Origin: Rhizobium sp. RM | GTDB lineage: Bacteria; Pseudomonadota; Alphaproteobacteria; Rhizobiales; Rhizobiaceae | Assembly (NCBI RefSeq): GCF_013390595.1 | Contig: NZ_JACAWV010000007.1 | Span: 124,001-188,000, forward strand | DNA: 64,000 nt | Direction: 5' to 3' | Part shown: in pieces, positions 7,859-16,043 of the stretch | How the letters are laid out: each line of letters begins with the position of its first letter | Numbering within the stretch: position 1 is the stretch's first letter | Notes under the pieces: model-generated | What the model was told of the DNA's origin: nothing | Seen by the model: the letters and a program-made list of their open reading frames with translations, nothing else | Database searches by the model: none | Program-made: the position numbers and the translations under genes

Positions 7859-9160
7859 ATGAAACGTTTCTGGACCACTGTTTGCGTTGTTGCTGTTGTG
7901 GCGACAGGCGCATGGACCTACAGGGATCGGTTACCTCTTGACGAGATCCCCTACCTCAAGAATTTTGCCACACCAGCCTCTCACCAACAGGTACCTGATA
8001 CGGATCACACCGTTCCTGGAACAAGTCAGCAGGCGGCAACGACGGAAAGTGGACACCAGCAAGGCGGTCAAAGGCAGGGCGCAGGCCGCCGCAACGGCGG
8101 TCCACCGACCGTCAGCACCATCGCAGCCGGCAAAGACACACTGCCCATGGACGTGTCAGCAACAGGCTGGGCGGTGGCAGCAGACATAACCAACATTGCG
8201 CCGCTTCAGGCAGGATTGGTAACGCAGATCTCTGCGAATGATGGGCAGCACATCAAGGCAGGTGACCTCATCCTTAAAATGGATGATCGCATCGCGAGCG
8301 CAGCAGTCGAAAAAGACAAGGCGAATATCGCAGCCGACCAGGCGACACTTGAACAGACGGAGGCAGCATTCCAACGCGCTGCCAACCTCGTCAAACAAAG
8401 CGCGGAATCACAGCAGGCCCTCGACCAGGCTCGGGCAGCGCGTGACTCGGCGAACGCAAAGATTGATGCTGATCGCGCTACACTTGCCGCCGATCAGGTG
8501 TCCCTTGAGCACATGGAAATTCGCGCACCTTTCGACGGAAGGCTCGGCGATATCAGTGTCAGTCCCGGAGCCTATCTAAGTGCCGGGGTCAGCGTTGTGA
8601 CAATCACCAAATACGATCCCATCTCGGTAAGTTACCGGCTCTCTCAGCGTTATCTTCCAGAACTTAGAGAAGGTCTTCAGAAGGATACGGTCGTCGATGT
8701 TGATCCTGCAGCGACCGGCGGCGAAGCTCTGCACGGCACTCTGCGCTTCTATGACAACACGGTCGACCAGACATCAGGCACAGTTCTCGCCAAGGCCGAA
8801 TTCAAGAACGATCGCGGTCTTTTGTGGCCCGGCCAGTCTGTCAACGTTACCACCCACTTCACGTCAAACAAGGAGATGATCGTCTTGCCGACGGTCGCGG
8901 TGCGCCCGGGACCGAAAGGTGATTTCGTCTATACAGTTGATGAAAGCCATCATGTTCACATGAACGAAGTGAAGGTAGCCCGCTCGAACGCTGACCTCAC
9001 CGCAATCGCAAGCGGCCTTGACGGTGGCGAACATGTCATCGTCGAAGGCCAGTCAGAACTGACAGACGGACAATTCGTCAATGAGCAGTTCTCTGGCAAG
9101 GCGGGTGATCACAACACGCTTGCCGACAATCTCTCCCGGAAAACGGCTGGTGACCAATGA
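7859..9160 (+). CDS. RND efflux periplasmic adaptor (membrane fusion protein)
   Basis: A 433-residue HlyD/AcrA-type adaptor with an N-terminal anchor (FWTTVCVVAVVATGAW). A Gly/Gln-rich linker (residues 40-75) leads to the barrel-sandwich and lipoyl half-motifs (APLQAGLVTQISANDGQHIKAG and IRAPFDGRLGDISVSPGAYL), a coiled-coil hairpin between them (about 145-215), then the beta-barrel domain. It links the inner-membrane pump to an outer-membrane channel, which is not encoded here. Its stop overlaps the pump start by 4 bases (ATGA), so the two are translationally coupled. Confidence 0.93.
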   Translation: MKRFWTTVCVVAVVATGAWTYRDRLPLDEIPYLKNFATPASHQQVPDTDHTVPGTSQQAATTESGHQQGGQRQGAGRRNGGPPTVSTIAAGKDTLPMDVSATGWAVAADITNIAPLQAGLVTQISANDGQHIKAGDLILKMDDRIASAAVEKDKANIAADQATLEQTEAAFQRAANLVKQSAESQQALDQARAARDSANAKIDADRATLAADQVSLEHMEIRAPFDGRLGDISVSPGAYLSAGVSVVTITKYDPISVSYRLSQRYLPELREGLQKDTVVDVDPAATGGEALHGTLRFYDNTVDQTSGTVLAKAEFKNDRGLLWPGQSVNVTTHFTSNKEMIVLPTVAVRPGPKGDFVYTVDESHHVHMNEVKVARSNADLTAIASGLDGGEHVIVEGQSELTDGQFVNEQFSGKAGDHNTLADNLSRKTAGDQ

Positions 9161-12100
9161 TACCCAGCTTTTGCATCAATCGCCCTGTTGCGACGACCTT
9201 GCTTGCCATCGGGCTCATTCTGGCCGGCCTTGCCGGTTTCCGACTTCTGCCTGTTGCGGCACTGCCTAAGGTCGATTTTCCGACAATCAGTGTTTCGTCA
9301 TCGTTGACCGGTGCGTCGCCGCAGACGATGGCAACGTCGGTGACAACACCTCTGGTGAAGCAGTTCGAGACCATTCCCGGCGTGAGTGAAATCAGCGCAA
9401 CCAATACACTTGGCAACAGTTCCATCGTGCTGCAGTTCGATCTGAACCGCGACATCGATGCTGCCGCGGCCGACGTTCAGGCAGCCATTTCTCGCGCGCA
9501 ACGGCAATTGCCGAGCAACATGACAACGACGCCGAGTTACCGCAAAACGAACCCTGCGGATGCTCCAGTTTTGTTGTTGGCAGTCAACAGCAAGGAGATG
9601 CCGACGAGCAAGGTGGACGAGATCGCCGAAGATATCATCTCGCCACTTCTGTCCACAATTTCGGGTGTCGCGCAGGTTTCAATCTACGGCGCACAAACCT
9701 ACGCGGTGCGCGTTGGGCTCGACCCAGCAGAGCTCCAGGCGCGTGGGCTTGGTGTCGATACGGTGACGACGGCAATCGCACAGGCAAACAATCAGGCCCC
9801 GGTCGGAGCATTGCAAAACGATGCTCAGCGACTGACGATACAGGCAGACACACAGCGCACCGACGCCGACGCCTTCCGTTCACTGGTAATTGCAACTCAT
9901 AATGACGCTCCGATCCATCTTGGCGACGTCGCAAAAGTAACAGACAGCATCGCCAACACCGACGCCGGAAGCTGGTTCGACGGCGAACAGGCCATCATTC
10001 TCGCCGTGCAACGCCAACCGGATGCCAACACGGTAGACGTTGTGGACGCGATCAAAGCGAAGCTCCCCTCGCTTCGTCAACAATTGCCACCGTCCGTCAA
10101 TATCAACGTGATGAACGACGCCTCGACTGCGATCAAAGACGCCATTTCGGACGTTCAATTCACGCTCTTCTTGACCATCGGCCTTGTCGTGGCTGTCATT
10201 TATCTTTTCACAGGCCATCTGACTGCGACGATCATTCCCGGCCTCGCCGTACCATTGTCGTTGATTACCGCTTTTGGGGCCATGTATGTCCTCGGCTACA
10301 GTATCGACAACATCTCTCTGCTCGGGTTGACATTATCGGTAGGTCTGGTCGTGGATGATGCGATCGTAATGCTCGAAAATATCCTGCGCCTCCATGAAGA
10401 GGGTTTACCTATGCGTGAGGCAGCGCTGCAGGGCGCCGCCGAAGTGAGCGGCACAATCCTTTCCATGTCCGTCTCTCTTGTTGCCGTCTTCATCCCCATC
10501 CTCCTCATGGGTGGAGTTATCGGCCGATTGTTCAACGAGTTCGGCATGGTCGTCACTCTCGCGATCATGGCATCCGCACTCGTCTCACTGACTGTGACAC
10601 CGATGCTGGCCTCCCGACTTTCTGGCCATTCATCCAAGCCACCAGCTATCATCCGATGGTTCGATCAGGGATTTGAACGTACCTTACGTCTTTACGGCAA
10701 AGCCGTTGGCTGGTGCCTGTCTCACCGCGTGGTCGTCCTTTCTTCTTTTCTGGCTTCAATCGCCGCCTCAGCCCTACTGTTTCAAACCCTGCCCTCAAGT
10801 TTCTTCCCCCAAGAAGATATCGGGCGTCTCTCTGTCTCGACGCAGGGACGCGAAGACATTTCCTATAGTGCAATGCGTGATCTGCAGGCACAGGTCGCAG
10901 ATGCGATCCGCACGAATCCTGCTGTCGTGCATGTGACCTCAATTGTCGGCGGCAACTCACGCAATCCGCTGAACAACGGCTCGATGTTCGTCGAACTGAA
11001 ACCGAAGGAGGAGCGCGCGCCTCTGTCACAGATACTTGCCGAACTTGGTCAAGCAACTTCCAAAATTGCCGGTATCCGGACCTACATCAACCCGCAGCAA
11101 AGTCTGCGTTTTGGCGGCCGCAGTTCAGCCAGCCAGTACCAGTTGGTCGTACAAGGGCTGAACGCGGATACCACGAACGAGTGGTCAGGCAAGCTCATGG
11201 AAGCGATGCGCCGCGACCACACATTCACAGCCGTAACATCGGACGCCCAGAATGGCGCTATCGCGGCAACAATCACGGTCGACCCGGAAAAGGCTGCCGC
11301 ATTCGGCATTACCAATGACCAGTTGCGCAAGACCCTTGAAATGTCCTTCGGCGGCTACACAGCCGCACAGATCCAATCGACCGGCGACAGCTACGATGTG
11401 ATCGTCGAATTCGACAGTTCCAAACCTTGGAATGACGATTTCCTGAGCGACATAAACATTCTTTCCGCAAAATCGGGAGCGCTGGTTCCCCTTTCCAATT
11501 TCGCGATGTTGACCCGAACTCAGGCACCGGTGACCATCAACCAAACAGGCCAGCTCGTTTCCACCACAATCTCGTTTAACCTGCCGGACGGTACAGCACT
11601 GTCTGACGCGACCAAGCGTATCGATGAGATCAAGGCAACCATTGGACTACCGCAGGACGTGTTCACCAGTTACGGCGGAACAGCAGCAATTTTTCAGCAA
11701 AGCCAAGGCAATACCGGGATACTTATCCTTGCTGCAGTTCTGACGATCTATGTCGTACTCGGGGTACTCTACGAAAGCTTCATTCACCCCCTGACCATCC
11801 TGTCGGGCTTACCGGCAGCGGCATTTGGCGCGTTGATAGCGCTGAAGGTCATGGGGATGGACTTCTCGATTATCGCGTTGATTGGGCTACTGATGCTGAT
11901 CGGCATTGTGAAGAAGAATGCGATCATGATGATCGATGTTGCCGTTGAACTGATGCGCAACAAAGGTGAACCGGCGCCCCGTGCAATCCACGAAGCCTGT
12001 GTAAGGCGTTTCCGTCCGATCATGATGACAACGTTTTGTGCCCTGCTCGGAGCGTTGCCTATCGCGCTGGGGTCAGGCGCAAGCTCCGAATTGCGCCAGC

Positions 12101-12297
12101 CGCTCGGGATTGCAGTCGTCGGCGGACTTATCGTCTCACAACTGCTGACACTCTTTATCACGCCTGTGATTTTCGTGGAGATGGACCGCTTTGGCGGATT
12201 CCTGAAGCGGAAGTTTTCCAGGAAGAAAGCACAAGAGCAGCATGCTGCGCCCGAAAAACCGGATCTTCCCGAGCGACCGGAAACGGTCGCCGCCTGA
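9157..12297 (+). CDS. RND multidrug efflux transporter, inner-membrane pump (AcrB/MdtBC-like)
   Basis: A 1046-residue proton-driven RND pump of normal family length. It has the N-terminal FCINRPVATTLLAIGLILAG helix, two large periplasmic loops, and the TM4 proton-relay helix LSVGLVVDDAIVMLENILR (about 393-411) with the Asp pair. TM10-11 follow the second loop (IGIVKKNAIMMIDVAVE with the Lys). It follows its adaptor with a 4-base overlap. The order adaptor then pump, without a TolC gene, is common in rhizobia, where a shared outer-membrane channel serves. Substrate unknown. It is convergent with the sulfoquinovose operon but there is no sequence reason to link the two functionally. Confidence 0.94.
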   Translation: MIPSFCINRPVATTLLAIGLILAGLAGFRLLPVAALPKVDFPTISVSSSLTGASPQTMATSVTTPLVKQFETIPGVSEISATNTLGNSSIVLQFDLNRDIDAAAADVQAAISRAQRQLPSNMTTTPSYRKTNPADAPVLLLAVNSKEMPTSKVDEIAEDIISPLLSTISGVAQVSIYGAQTYAVRVGLDPAELQARGLGVDTVTTAIAQANNQAPVGALQNDAQRLTIQADTQRTDADAFRSLVIATHNDAPIHLGDVAKVTDSIANTDAGSWFDGEQAIILAVQRQPDANTVDVVDAIKAKLPSLRQQLPPSVNINVMNDASTAIKDAISDVQFTLFLTIGLVVAVIYLFTGHLTATIIPGLAVPLSLITAFGAMYVLGYSIDNISLLGLTLSVGLVVDDAIVMLENILRLHEEGLPMREAALQGAAEVSGTILSMSVSLVAVFIPILLMGGVIGRLFNEFGMVVTLAIMASALVSLTVTPMLASRLSGHSSKPPAIIRWFDQGFERTLRLYGKAVGWCLSHRVVVLSSFLASIAASALLFQTLPSSFFPQEDIGRLSVSTQGREDISYSAMRDLQAQVADAIRTNPAVVHVTSIVGGNSRNPLNNGSMFVELKPKEERAPLSQILAELGQATSKIAGIRTYINPQQSLRFGGRSSASQYQLVVQGLNADTTNEWSGKLMEAMRRDHTFTAVTSDAQNGAIAATITVDPEKAAAFGITNDQLRKTLEMSFGGYTAAQIQSTGDSYDVIVEFDSSKPWNDDFLSDINILSAKSGALVPLSNFAMLTRTQAPVTINQTGQLVSTTISFNLPDGTALSDATKRIDEIKATIGLPQDVFTSYGGTAAIFQQSQGNTGILILAAVLTIYVVLGVLYESFIHPLTILSGLPAAAFGALIALKVMGMDFSIIALIGLLMLIGIVKKNAIMMIDVAVELMRNKGEPAPRAIHEACVRRFRPIMMTTFCALLGALPIALGSGASSELRQPLGIAVVGGLIVSQLLTLFITPVIFVEMDRFGGFLKRKFSRKKAQEQHAAPEKPDLPERPETVAA
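12273..12290. terminator. Stem-loop at the RND/smoA convergent junction (possible bidirectional terminator)
   Basis: GCGACCG pairs with CGGTCGC around a GAAA tetraloop, inside the last codons of the RND gene and 50-70 bases past the smoA stop. There is no T tract on either strand, so the termination role is tentative. Confidence 0.3.
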
Positions 12298-12339
12298 CCC
12301 AGGGGTCAAGAAAGCGGCGGCCGTAAGCAATGCCCAATA

Positions 12340-12867
12340 TTACTGCTTCGAAAACCGGCCGAACGTACCACCGGAGAAACACAACGGGTCGCCATCTCGA
12401 TGTGCGGCTCGCAGCACCTCGCCAATGATGATCGTGTGGTCACCCGCATCATGCGCCACCGAGCGACGGCACTCGAACCGAGCAAGAGTCCCCGGTATGA
12501 CCGGAACACCTTCCGCATTCGTTTCCCACGCCAGATCGTCGAAAGCCCGACCGCTTTTGACGAAACGCATCGACAGAGAATCCTGATCGGCGCTTAGCAC
12601 ATGGATGGCGAAATGCGTTGCGTCGTTAAAGGCGGTATGGCGCGAAGAACTCTTGGCTGGCGACCAGAGAACCAAAGGCGGATCGAGGGACACCGACGCA
12701 AAGCTGTTTACGGTGATACCAATCGGTCCATCCGCCGTCGTGGCAGTCACAACTGTGACACCCGTCGTGAATGCGCCAAGCGCATTGCGGAAACTGCGAC
12801 TATTTTCACCACCCGGAACAAAAACATGTTCGTTGGGCATGCTGACTGCTTCAACCATTGTCATCAC
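12340..12867 (-). CDS. smoA: SmoA, NADH-dependent FMN reductase of the sulfoquinovose monooxygenase
   Basis: A 175-residue flavin reductase of the HpaC/RutF split-barrel family. Motifs seen: FRNALGAFTTGVTVVTATT (about 26-44), the flavin-binding GITVNSFASVSLDPPLVL (49-66), and HTIIIGEVLRA near the C-terminus. In the oxidative sulfoquinovose pathway it makes FMNH2 for SmoC. It is the third gene of the minus-strand unit smoC-smoB-smoA; its ATG overlaps the smoB stop by 4 bases. Near the N-terminus there are alternative Met codons (residues 1, 2, 4 and 10), and the exact start is uncertain by up to nine codons. Confidence 0.95.
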   Translation of the reverse strand: MMTMVEAVSMPNEHVFVPGGENSRSFRNALGAFTTGVTVVTATTADGPIGITVNSFASVSLDPPLVLWSPAKSSSRHTAFNDATHFAIHVLSADQDSLSMRFVKSGRAFDDLAWETNAEGVPVIPGTLARFECRRSVAHDAGDHTIIIGEVLRAAHRDGDPLCFSGGTFGRFSKQ

Positions 12868-13757
12868 GGCACCTCACGTCCGGTTGCAAGTGTGTAGAGT
12901 TCAAACCACGTTTGACGATCGAGCTTTACGCGCGTTGCATCAGATGCTGCAGCAATTCGCGCCAGATTGTTGGTTCCCAGCACCGGTATGATCCTGGCCG
13001 GGTGACGTAGAAGCCATGCGACGGCGACTGCAGTGGCATCTACACCCTGCTCATTGCCAATCCGTTCCAAAGCGGCAAGCAGCTCTCCCCGATCGGCACT
13101 GAAGAGCGAACCTCCGCCAAGCGGCGACCATGCCATCGGGAAAACCCGCTTTTCCTGCACGAAGGCAAGATCACCATTGGTGAAGGCTTCCGTAGCGACG
13201 AGGCTCAACTCTATCTGGTTCGTTACCAAGCGATTGCTCATTGCCGATTGCAGCAATGAAAAGTCATAAGGGCGGAAGTTCGAAACACCGACAGCTTTCA
13301 CCTTGCCGCTGGCAACGAGTGCATCGAGCGCCTTGCCTGTTTCTTCCGGATCGATCAAAGGATCTGGCCGATGGATCAGGAGGAGATCGACGTGATCTGT
13401 TCCTATGTCCTTTAGCGATGCATCAACGGAGGCGTTTATGTGACCGGCTGTCGTGTCATAGTGCTTCACGCGAGCTGCGGCGTGACGACCGACGGGAGCT
13501 ACAATTCCACATTTCGTGACGATCTCGATCTTATCGCGCAGCGAAGGTGATGCCTTCAATCCGGCGCCAAGGATCGCTTCGGCGGTATAGCCGCCGTAAA
13601 TGTCGGCCTGATCCATGGTCGTAATGCCTTGAGAAAGGCAAGCTTCGATCTTGGCCTGAACATGGGCCGGAGAGGTATCCGCATCATCACCGATGCGCCA
13701 CATGCCATAAACGATGCGGCTGAGTTCAAGTGTTTCAGAAAGAGCGATGCGTTCCAT
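12864..13757 (-). CDS. smoB: SmoB, aldo-keto reductase: 6-oxo-glucose to glucose
   Basis: A 297-residue aldo-keto reductase with the TIM-barrel AKR tetrad visible: Asp in TMDQADIYGGY (catalytic Tyr next to it), Lys in IVTKCGI, and His in LLLIHRPDP. The C-terminal region AWLLRHPARIIPVLGTNN is the NADPH-binding segment. In the SMO pathway it reduces 6-oxo-glucose (6-dehydroglucose), the product of SmoC, to glucose with NADPH. Its start shares one base with the smoC stop and its stop overlaps smoA, so the three are a tightly coupled operon. Confidence 0.95.
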   Translation of the reverse strand: MERIALSETLELSRIVYGMWRIGDDADTSPAHVQAKIEACLSQGITTMDQADIYGGYTAEAILGAGLKASPSLRDKIEIVTKCGIVAPVGRHAAARVKHYDTTAGHINASVDASLKDIGTDHVDLLLIHRPDPLIDPEETGKALDALVASGKVKAVGVSNFRPYDFSLLQSAMSNRLVTNQIELSLVATEAFTNGDLAFVQEKRVFPMAWSPLGGGSLFSADRGELLAALERIGNEQGVDATAVAVAWLLRHPARIIPVLGTNNLARIAAASDATRVKLDRQTWFELYTLATGREVP

Positions 13758-14914
13758 CAGTGGCGTTCCCCGTTGCCGAGCGGCGTGGCAGGCGTTTCAG
13801 TGGGCACCCGGCCATAGGCATGAGGCAGGGAGCAGGTTTTCATTTGCGGGAGAACCTTGGTGCCGAAATGTTCGGCTTCGTCAAGATGCGGATAACCGGA
13901 AAGGATGAAGGCTCGGATGCCCATCTTCTGGTAATCCTCCAGCGCCGAAAGCACCTGATCGGTGGATCCTACGAGTGCAGCACCGCAACCGGAACGGGCG
14001 CGTCCGATGCCAGTCCACAGATTGGGTTCGACGTAACCAAACTTGTCTGCAAGTTCGCGGGCGCGCGCCTGATGCGAGACACCGAGCGATCCGCTGTCGT
14101 GTGCGCGATTGCGAATAAGCTGCCCGTACTCGTCATCGAGTTTAGAGACGAGGTGATCGGCGTATTCCCGCGCTTCTTTTTCGGTGTCACGTACGACCAT
14201 GTGGACACGAAGCCCGTAGTCCAAAGTACGCCCGTGCGCGGCAGCGTGCGCATTGGCAGCGCGCATGCGATCGGCTAGCTGGTCCTTCGTTTCCGGCCAC
14301 ATCAGATAGACATCACATTGCGCGCCGCAAAGCTCCAGAGCATCAGGCGAATAACCGCCGAAATAGAGAAGCGGACCACCATTCTGCTGATAGGGTCGCG
14401 CCGGGTCAGTCGATATCCCCTTGAACTGGTAGATCTCGCCATCGTGATCAATCGTATCGCGTGTCCAGGCCTGTCGCAGGATTTGTACAACCTCGTGGCT
14501 GCGTTTGTAGCGATAGGCGCTATCGGCCACTTCACCAGGGAAATCTGAGCTGATTACGTTGAGCGTCAGCCGGCCCTTCAGCATGTGATCGAGTGTCGCG
14601 ACGGTACGCGCCAGCATGATAGGCTGCATCTCACCGCAACGGATCGCGGCAAGAAAATTGATACGATCACTGATCGGGGCACAGCCCGCAACAAAACTCA
14701 AAGTGTCCTGCCCAACCTGATAGGATGAAGGGCAAAGGATATTGCGGAATCCGAGTTCCTCCGCCTTTTTGACGATGTCCGAGCAATGCTCCCAGCTCGA
14801 CCGCAGGCTGCCATCCGGTACGCCGAGATAGGCATAGTCATCGGAACACAGCGCCGAGAACCAGGAGACCTCGGCAGCGTCGATGTCAGCGGATGTTACG
14901 GGTACGACGGTCAT
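13757..14914 (-). CDS. smoC: SmoC, FMNH2-dependent sulfoquinovose monooxygenase
   Basis: A 385-residue SsuD-type flavin monooxygenase. It converts sulfoquinovose, O2 and FMNH2 to 6-oxo-glucose and sulfite, the carbon-sulfur cleavage of the oxidative SQ pathway. Residues equivalent to the SsuD active site are kept: Arg236 and His238 in YGLRVHMVVR, Arg307 in GIGRARSGCG, Tyr341 and His343 in LSGYPHLDEA. The start has a good ribosome site (GAGGAGGAA), and a putative -35/-10 pair (14971-14976, 14948-14953) lies upstream with the 19-bp candidate SmoD operator over the -35. First gene of smoCBA. The family call is secure; SQ as substrate follows from the neighbouring sulfoquinovosidase and the exact match to the known gene order. 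Confidence 0.96.
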   Translation of the reverse strand: MTVVPVTSADIDAAEVSWFSALCSDDYAYLGVPDGSLRSSWEHCSDIVKKAEELGFRNILCPSSYQVGQDTLSFVAGCAPISDRINFLAAIRCGEMQPIMLARTVATLDHMLKGRLTLNVISSDFPGEVADSAYRYKRSHEVVQILRQAWTRDTIDHDGEIYQFKGISTDPARPYQQNGGPLLYFGGYSPDALELCGAQCDVYLMWPETKDQLADRMRAANAHAAAHGRTLDYGLRVHMVVRDTEKEAREYADHLVSKLDDEYGQLIRNRAHDSGSLGVSHQARARELADKFGYVEPNLWTGIGRARSGCGAALVGSTDQVLSALEDYQKMGIRAFILSGYPHLDEAEHFGTKVLPQMKTCSLPHAYGRVPTETPATPLGNGERH

Positions 14915-14970
14915 TCATTTCCTCCTCAATGCCGCTCTCGTTTTTCTTGCATAACATCAAGAAATATGTA

Positions 14971-14989
14971 AATCAATGATGTATCAATT
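14971..14989 (-). promoter_or_regulatory. Putative SmoD operator, copy 1 (smoC-smoD intergenic)
   Basis: On the minus strand AATTGATACATCATTGATT. It contains two direct ATTGAT units 11 bp apart, one helical turn. The copy upstream of smoE (15851-15869) differs only at two central bases. The second ATTGATT supplies a -35 (TTGATT) with a 17-bp spacer to TATGCA, so a bound repressor would block smoC. Being 27-45 bases from the smoD start it could also control smoD. Confidence 0.7.
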
Positions 14990-15015
14990 TTTGTTTAGCG
15001 GGAGGCGTGGCAAAC

Positions 15016-15720
15016 ATGAAGAACACGGGTGGAAGTCTGCCGATGTATCTGCAGATTGCAGAAATGCTGGTGAGAGAGGTCGCTGCAGGCCGGTTGATTG
15101 ATGGCGAAAAGCTCGCTCCGGAACGGGACATGGCGGCAGATTTGGGTATCGCGGTTGGCACGTTGCGTAAATCACTCGCCGAACTCCAGGAACGCGGTTT
15201 GCTGGAGCGCATTCAAGGGTCCGGCAACTACATCCGCGCTGTCAGCGATCCCCAGAGCGTCTATGCGTTTTTCCGACTGGAACTGATCAATGGCGGCGGT
15301 TTGCCCACGGCGGAGGTTCTGGACGTGCAGAGACTTGCAAAACCCGCTGATCTTCCGGATTTCGGCGCCTCAAGCGAAGGCCACCGGATCAGGCGCCTGC
15401 GCCGAATTTCTGGAAAACCGGCAGCAATCGAGGAAATCTGGCTGGACGGCTCGTATGTTGACCAGATCACTCTCGATAACCTTTCCGAGTCTCTCTACCT
15501 CTATTACCGCACACGGCTTAACCTCTGGATCTCGAAGGCCGAGGATCGGATCGATCTCGGCAAGACGCCGGACTGGACGCCGGAAATTTTCGGACAAAAC
15601 GCCGGCTCTCTTGTGCCACGCGTCCTACGCCTCAGCCAGGCACAGGACGGAACAGTCGCCGAAGTTTCATGGACATGGTTTGACCATAGCGTTGCGCGTT
15701 ACGTGTCCCGTATGCGCTGA
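15016..15720 (+). CDS. smoD: SmoD, GntR-family (HutC/UTRA) transcriptional regulator
   Basis: A 234-residue regulator: N-terminal GntR wHTH (MYLQIAEMLVREVAAG, then LAPERDMAADLGIAVGTLRKS, about 10-50) and a C-terminal UTRA ligand-binding domain (RIRRLRRISGKPAAIEEIWLDG, then SLYLYYRTRLNLWISKAEDRI). The ATG at 15016 is preferred: the GGAGG at 15001-15005 is 10 bases away, whereas the alternative GTG at 15007 is only one base from it. It is divergent from smoCBA and lies before smoEFGHI. HutC-type repressors usually bind a sugar or sugar acid as inducer; SQ or SQ-glycerol is the obvious guess. Confidence 0.93.
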   Translation: MKNTGGSLPMYLQIAEMLVREVAAGRLIDGEKLAPERDMAADLGIAVGTLRKSLAELQERGLLERIQGSGNYIRAVSDPQSVYAFFRLELINGGGLPTAEVLDVQRLAKPADLPDFGASSEGHRIRRLRRISGKPAAIEEIWLDGSYVDQITLDNLSESLYLYYRTRLNLWISKAEDRIDLGKTPDWTPEIFGQNAGSLVPRVLRLSQAQDGTVAEVSWTWFDHSVARYVSRMR

Positions 15721-16043
15721 ATTTTGCAGCACAGAGCAATATAGAAATTTGACTGCCGGCAAGGGAAGGAGCGCCCCCAATGCGACATAATTTCGGGATA
15801 TATTTCTATAATTCAACAGCTTGCAAGTTTTTGATTTCTGTCAGAAATAAAATTGATACACTATTGATTTCCTATTAACGAACGGTAATATCACTAACCA
15901 AGGGAGATTGGCGTTTCGCCGCCCCACGGCATCATCCCGGCGACGGGTCAGATTCCGACCGGGAACGATGCGCCGTTATTGGAGGCTTGAATTGACCGCA
16001 GCGTCGTCGTGACGTCGGACATTCAGGTCATGAGGAGGAAAAC
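15721..16043 (+). promoter_or_regulatory. smoE promoter and structured 5' leader
   Basis: 323 bases between smoD and smoE. A candidate promoter has TTGATT at 15864-15869 and TAATAT at 15886-15891 (16-bp spacer), overlapped by the second operator copy. The transcript would have a leader of about 145 bases with several possible stems: GGCG/CGCC at 15910-15920, TCCCGG (15935-15940) with CCGGGA (15959-15964), and CGGCG (15938-15942) with CGCCG (15971-15975), some mutually exclusive. A 14-codon ORF starts at 15968. It matches no riboswitch class I know. A strong GAGGAGG precedes the smoE ATG. Confidence 0.5.
15851..15869 (+). promoter_or_regulatory. Putative SmoD operator, copy 2 (upstream of smoE)
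   Basis: AATTGATACACTATTGATT, 17 of 19 identical to copy 1 at 14971-14989 (read on the other strand). Both lie in the same orientation relative to the promoter they cover, with the right-hand TTGATT serving as the -35. This shared placement is the main reason for calling it an operator and not a chance repeat. Confidence 0.7.

Noticed and set aside
9157-12297. RND pump as a sulfite or sulfonate exporter of the SQ locus
   Set aside because: It is on the opposite strand, has its own adaptor, and its sequence is of the ordinary multidrug type; proximity alone is weak evidence.
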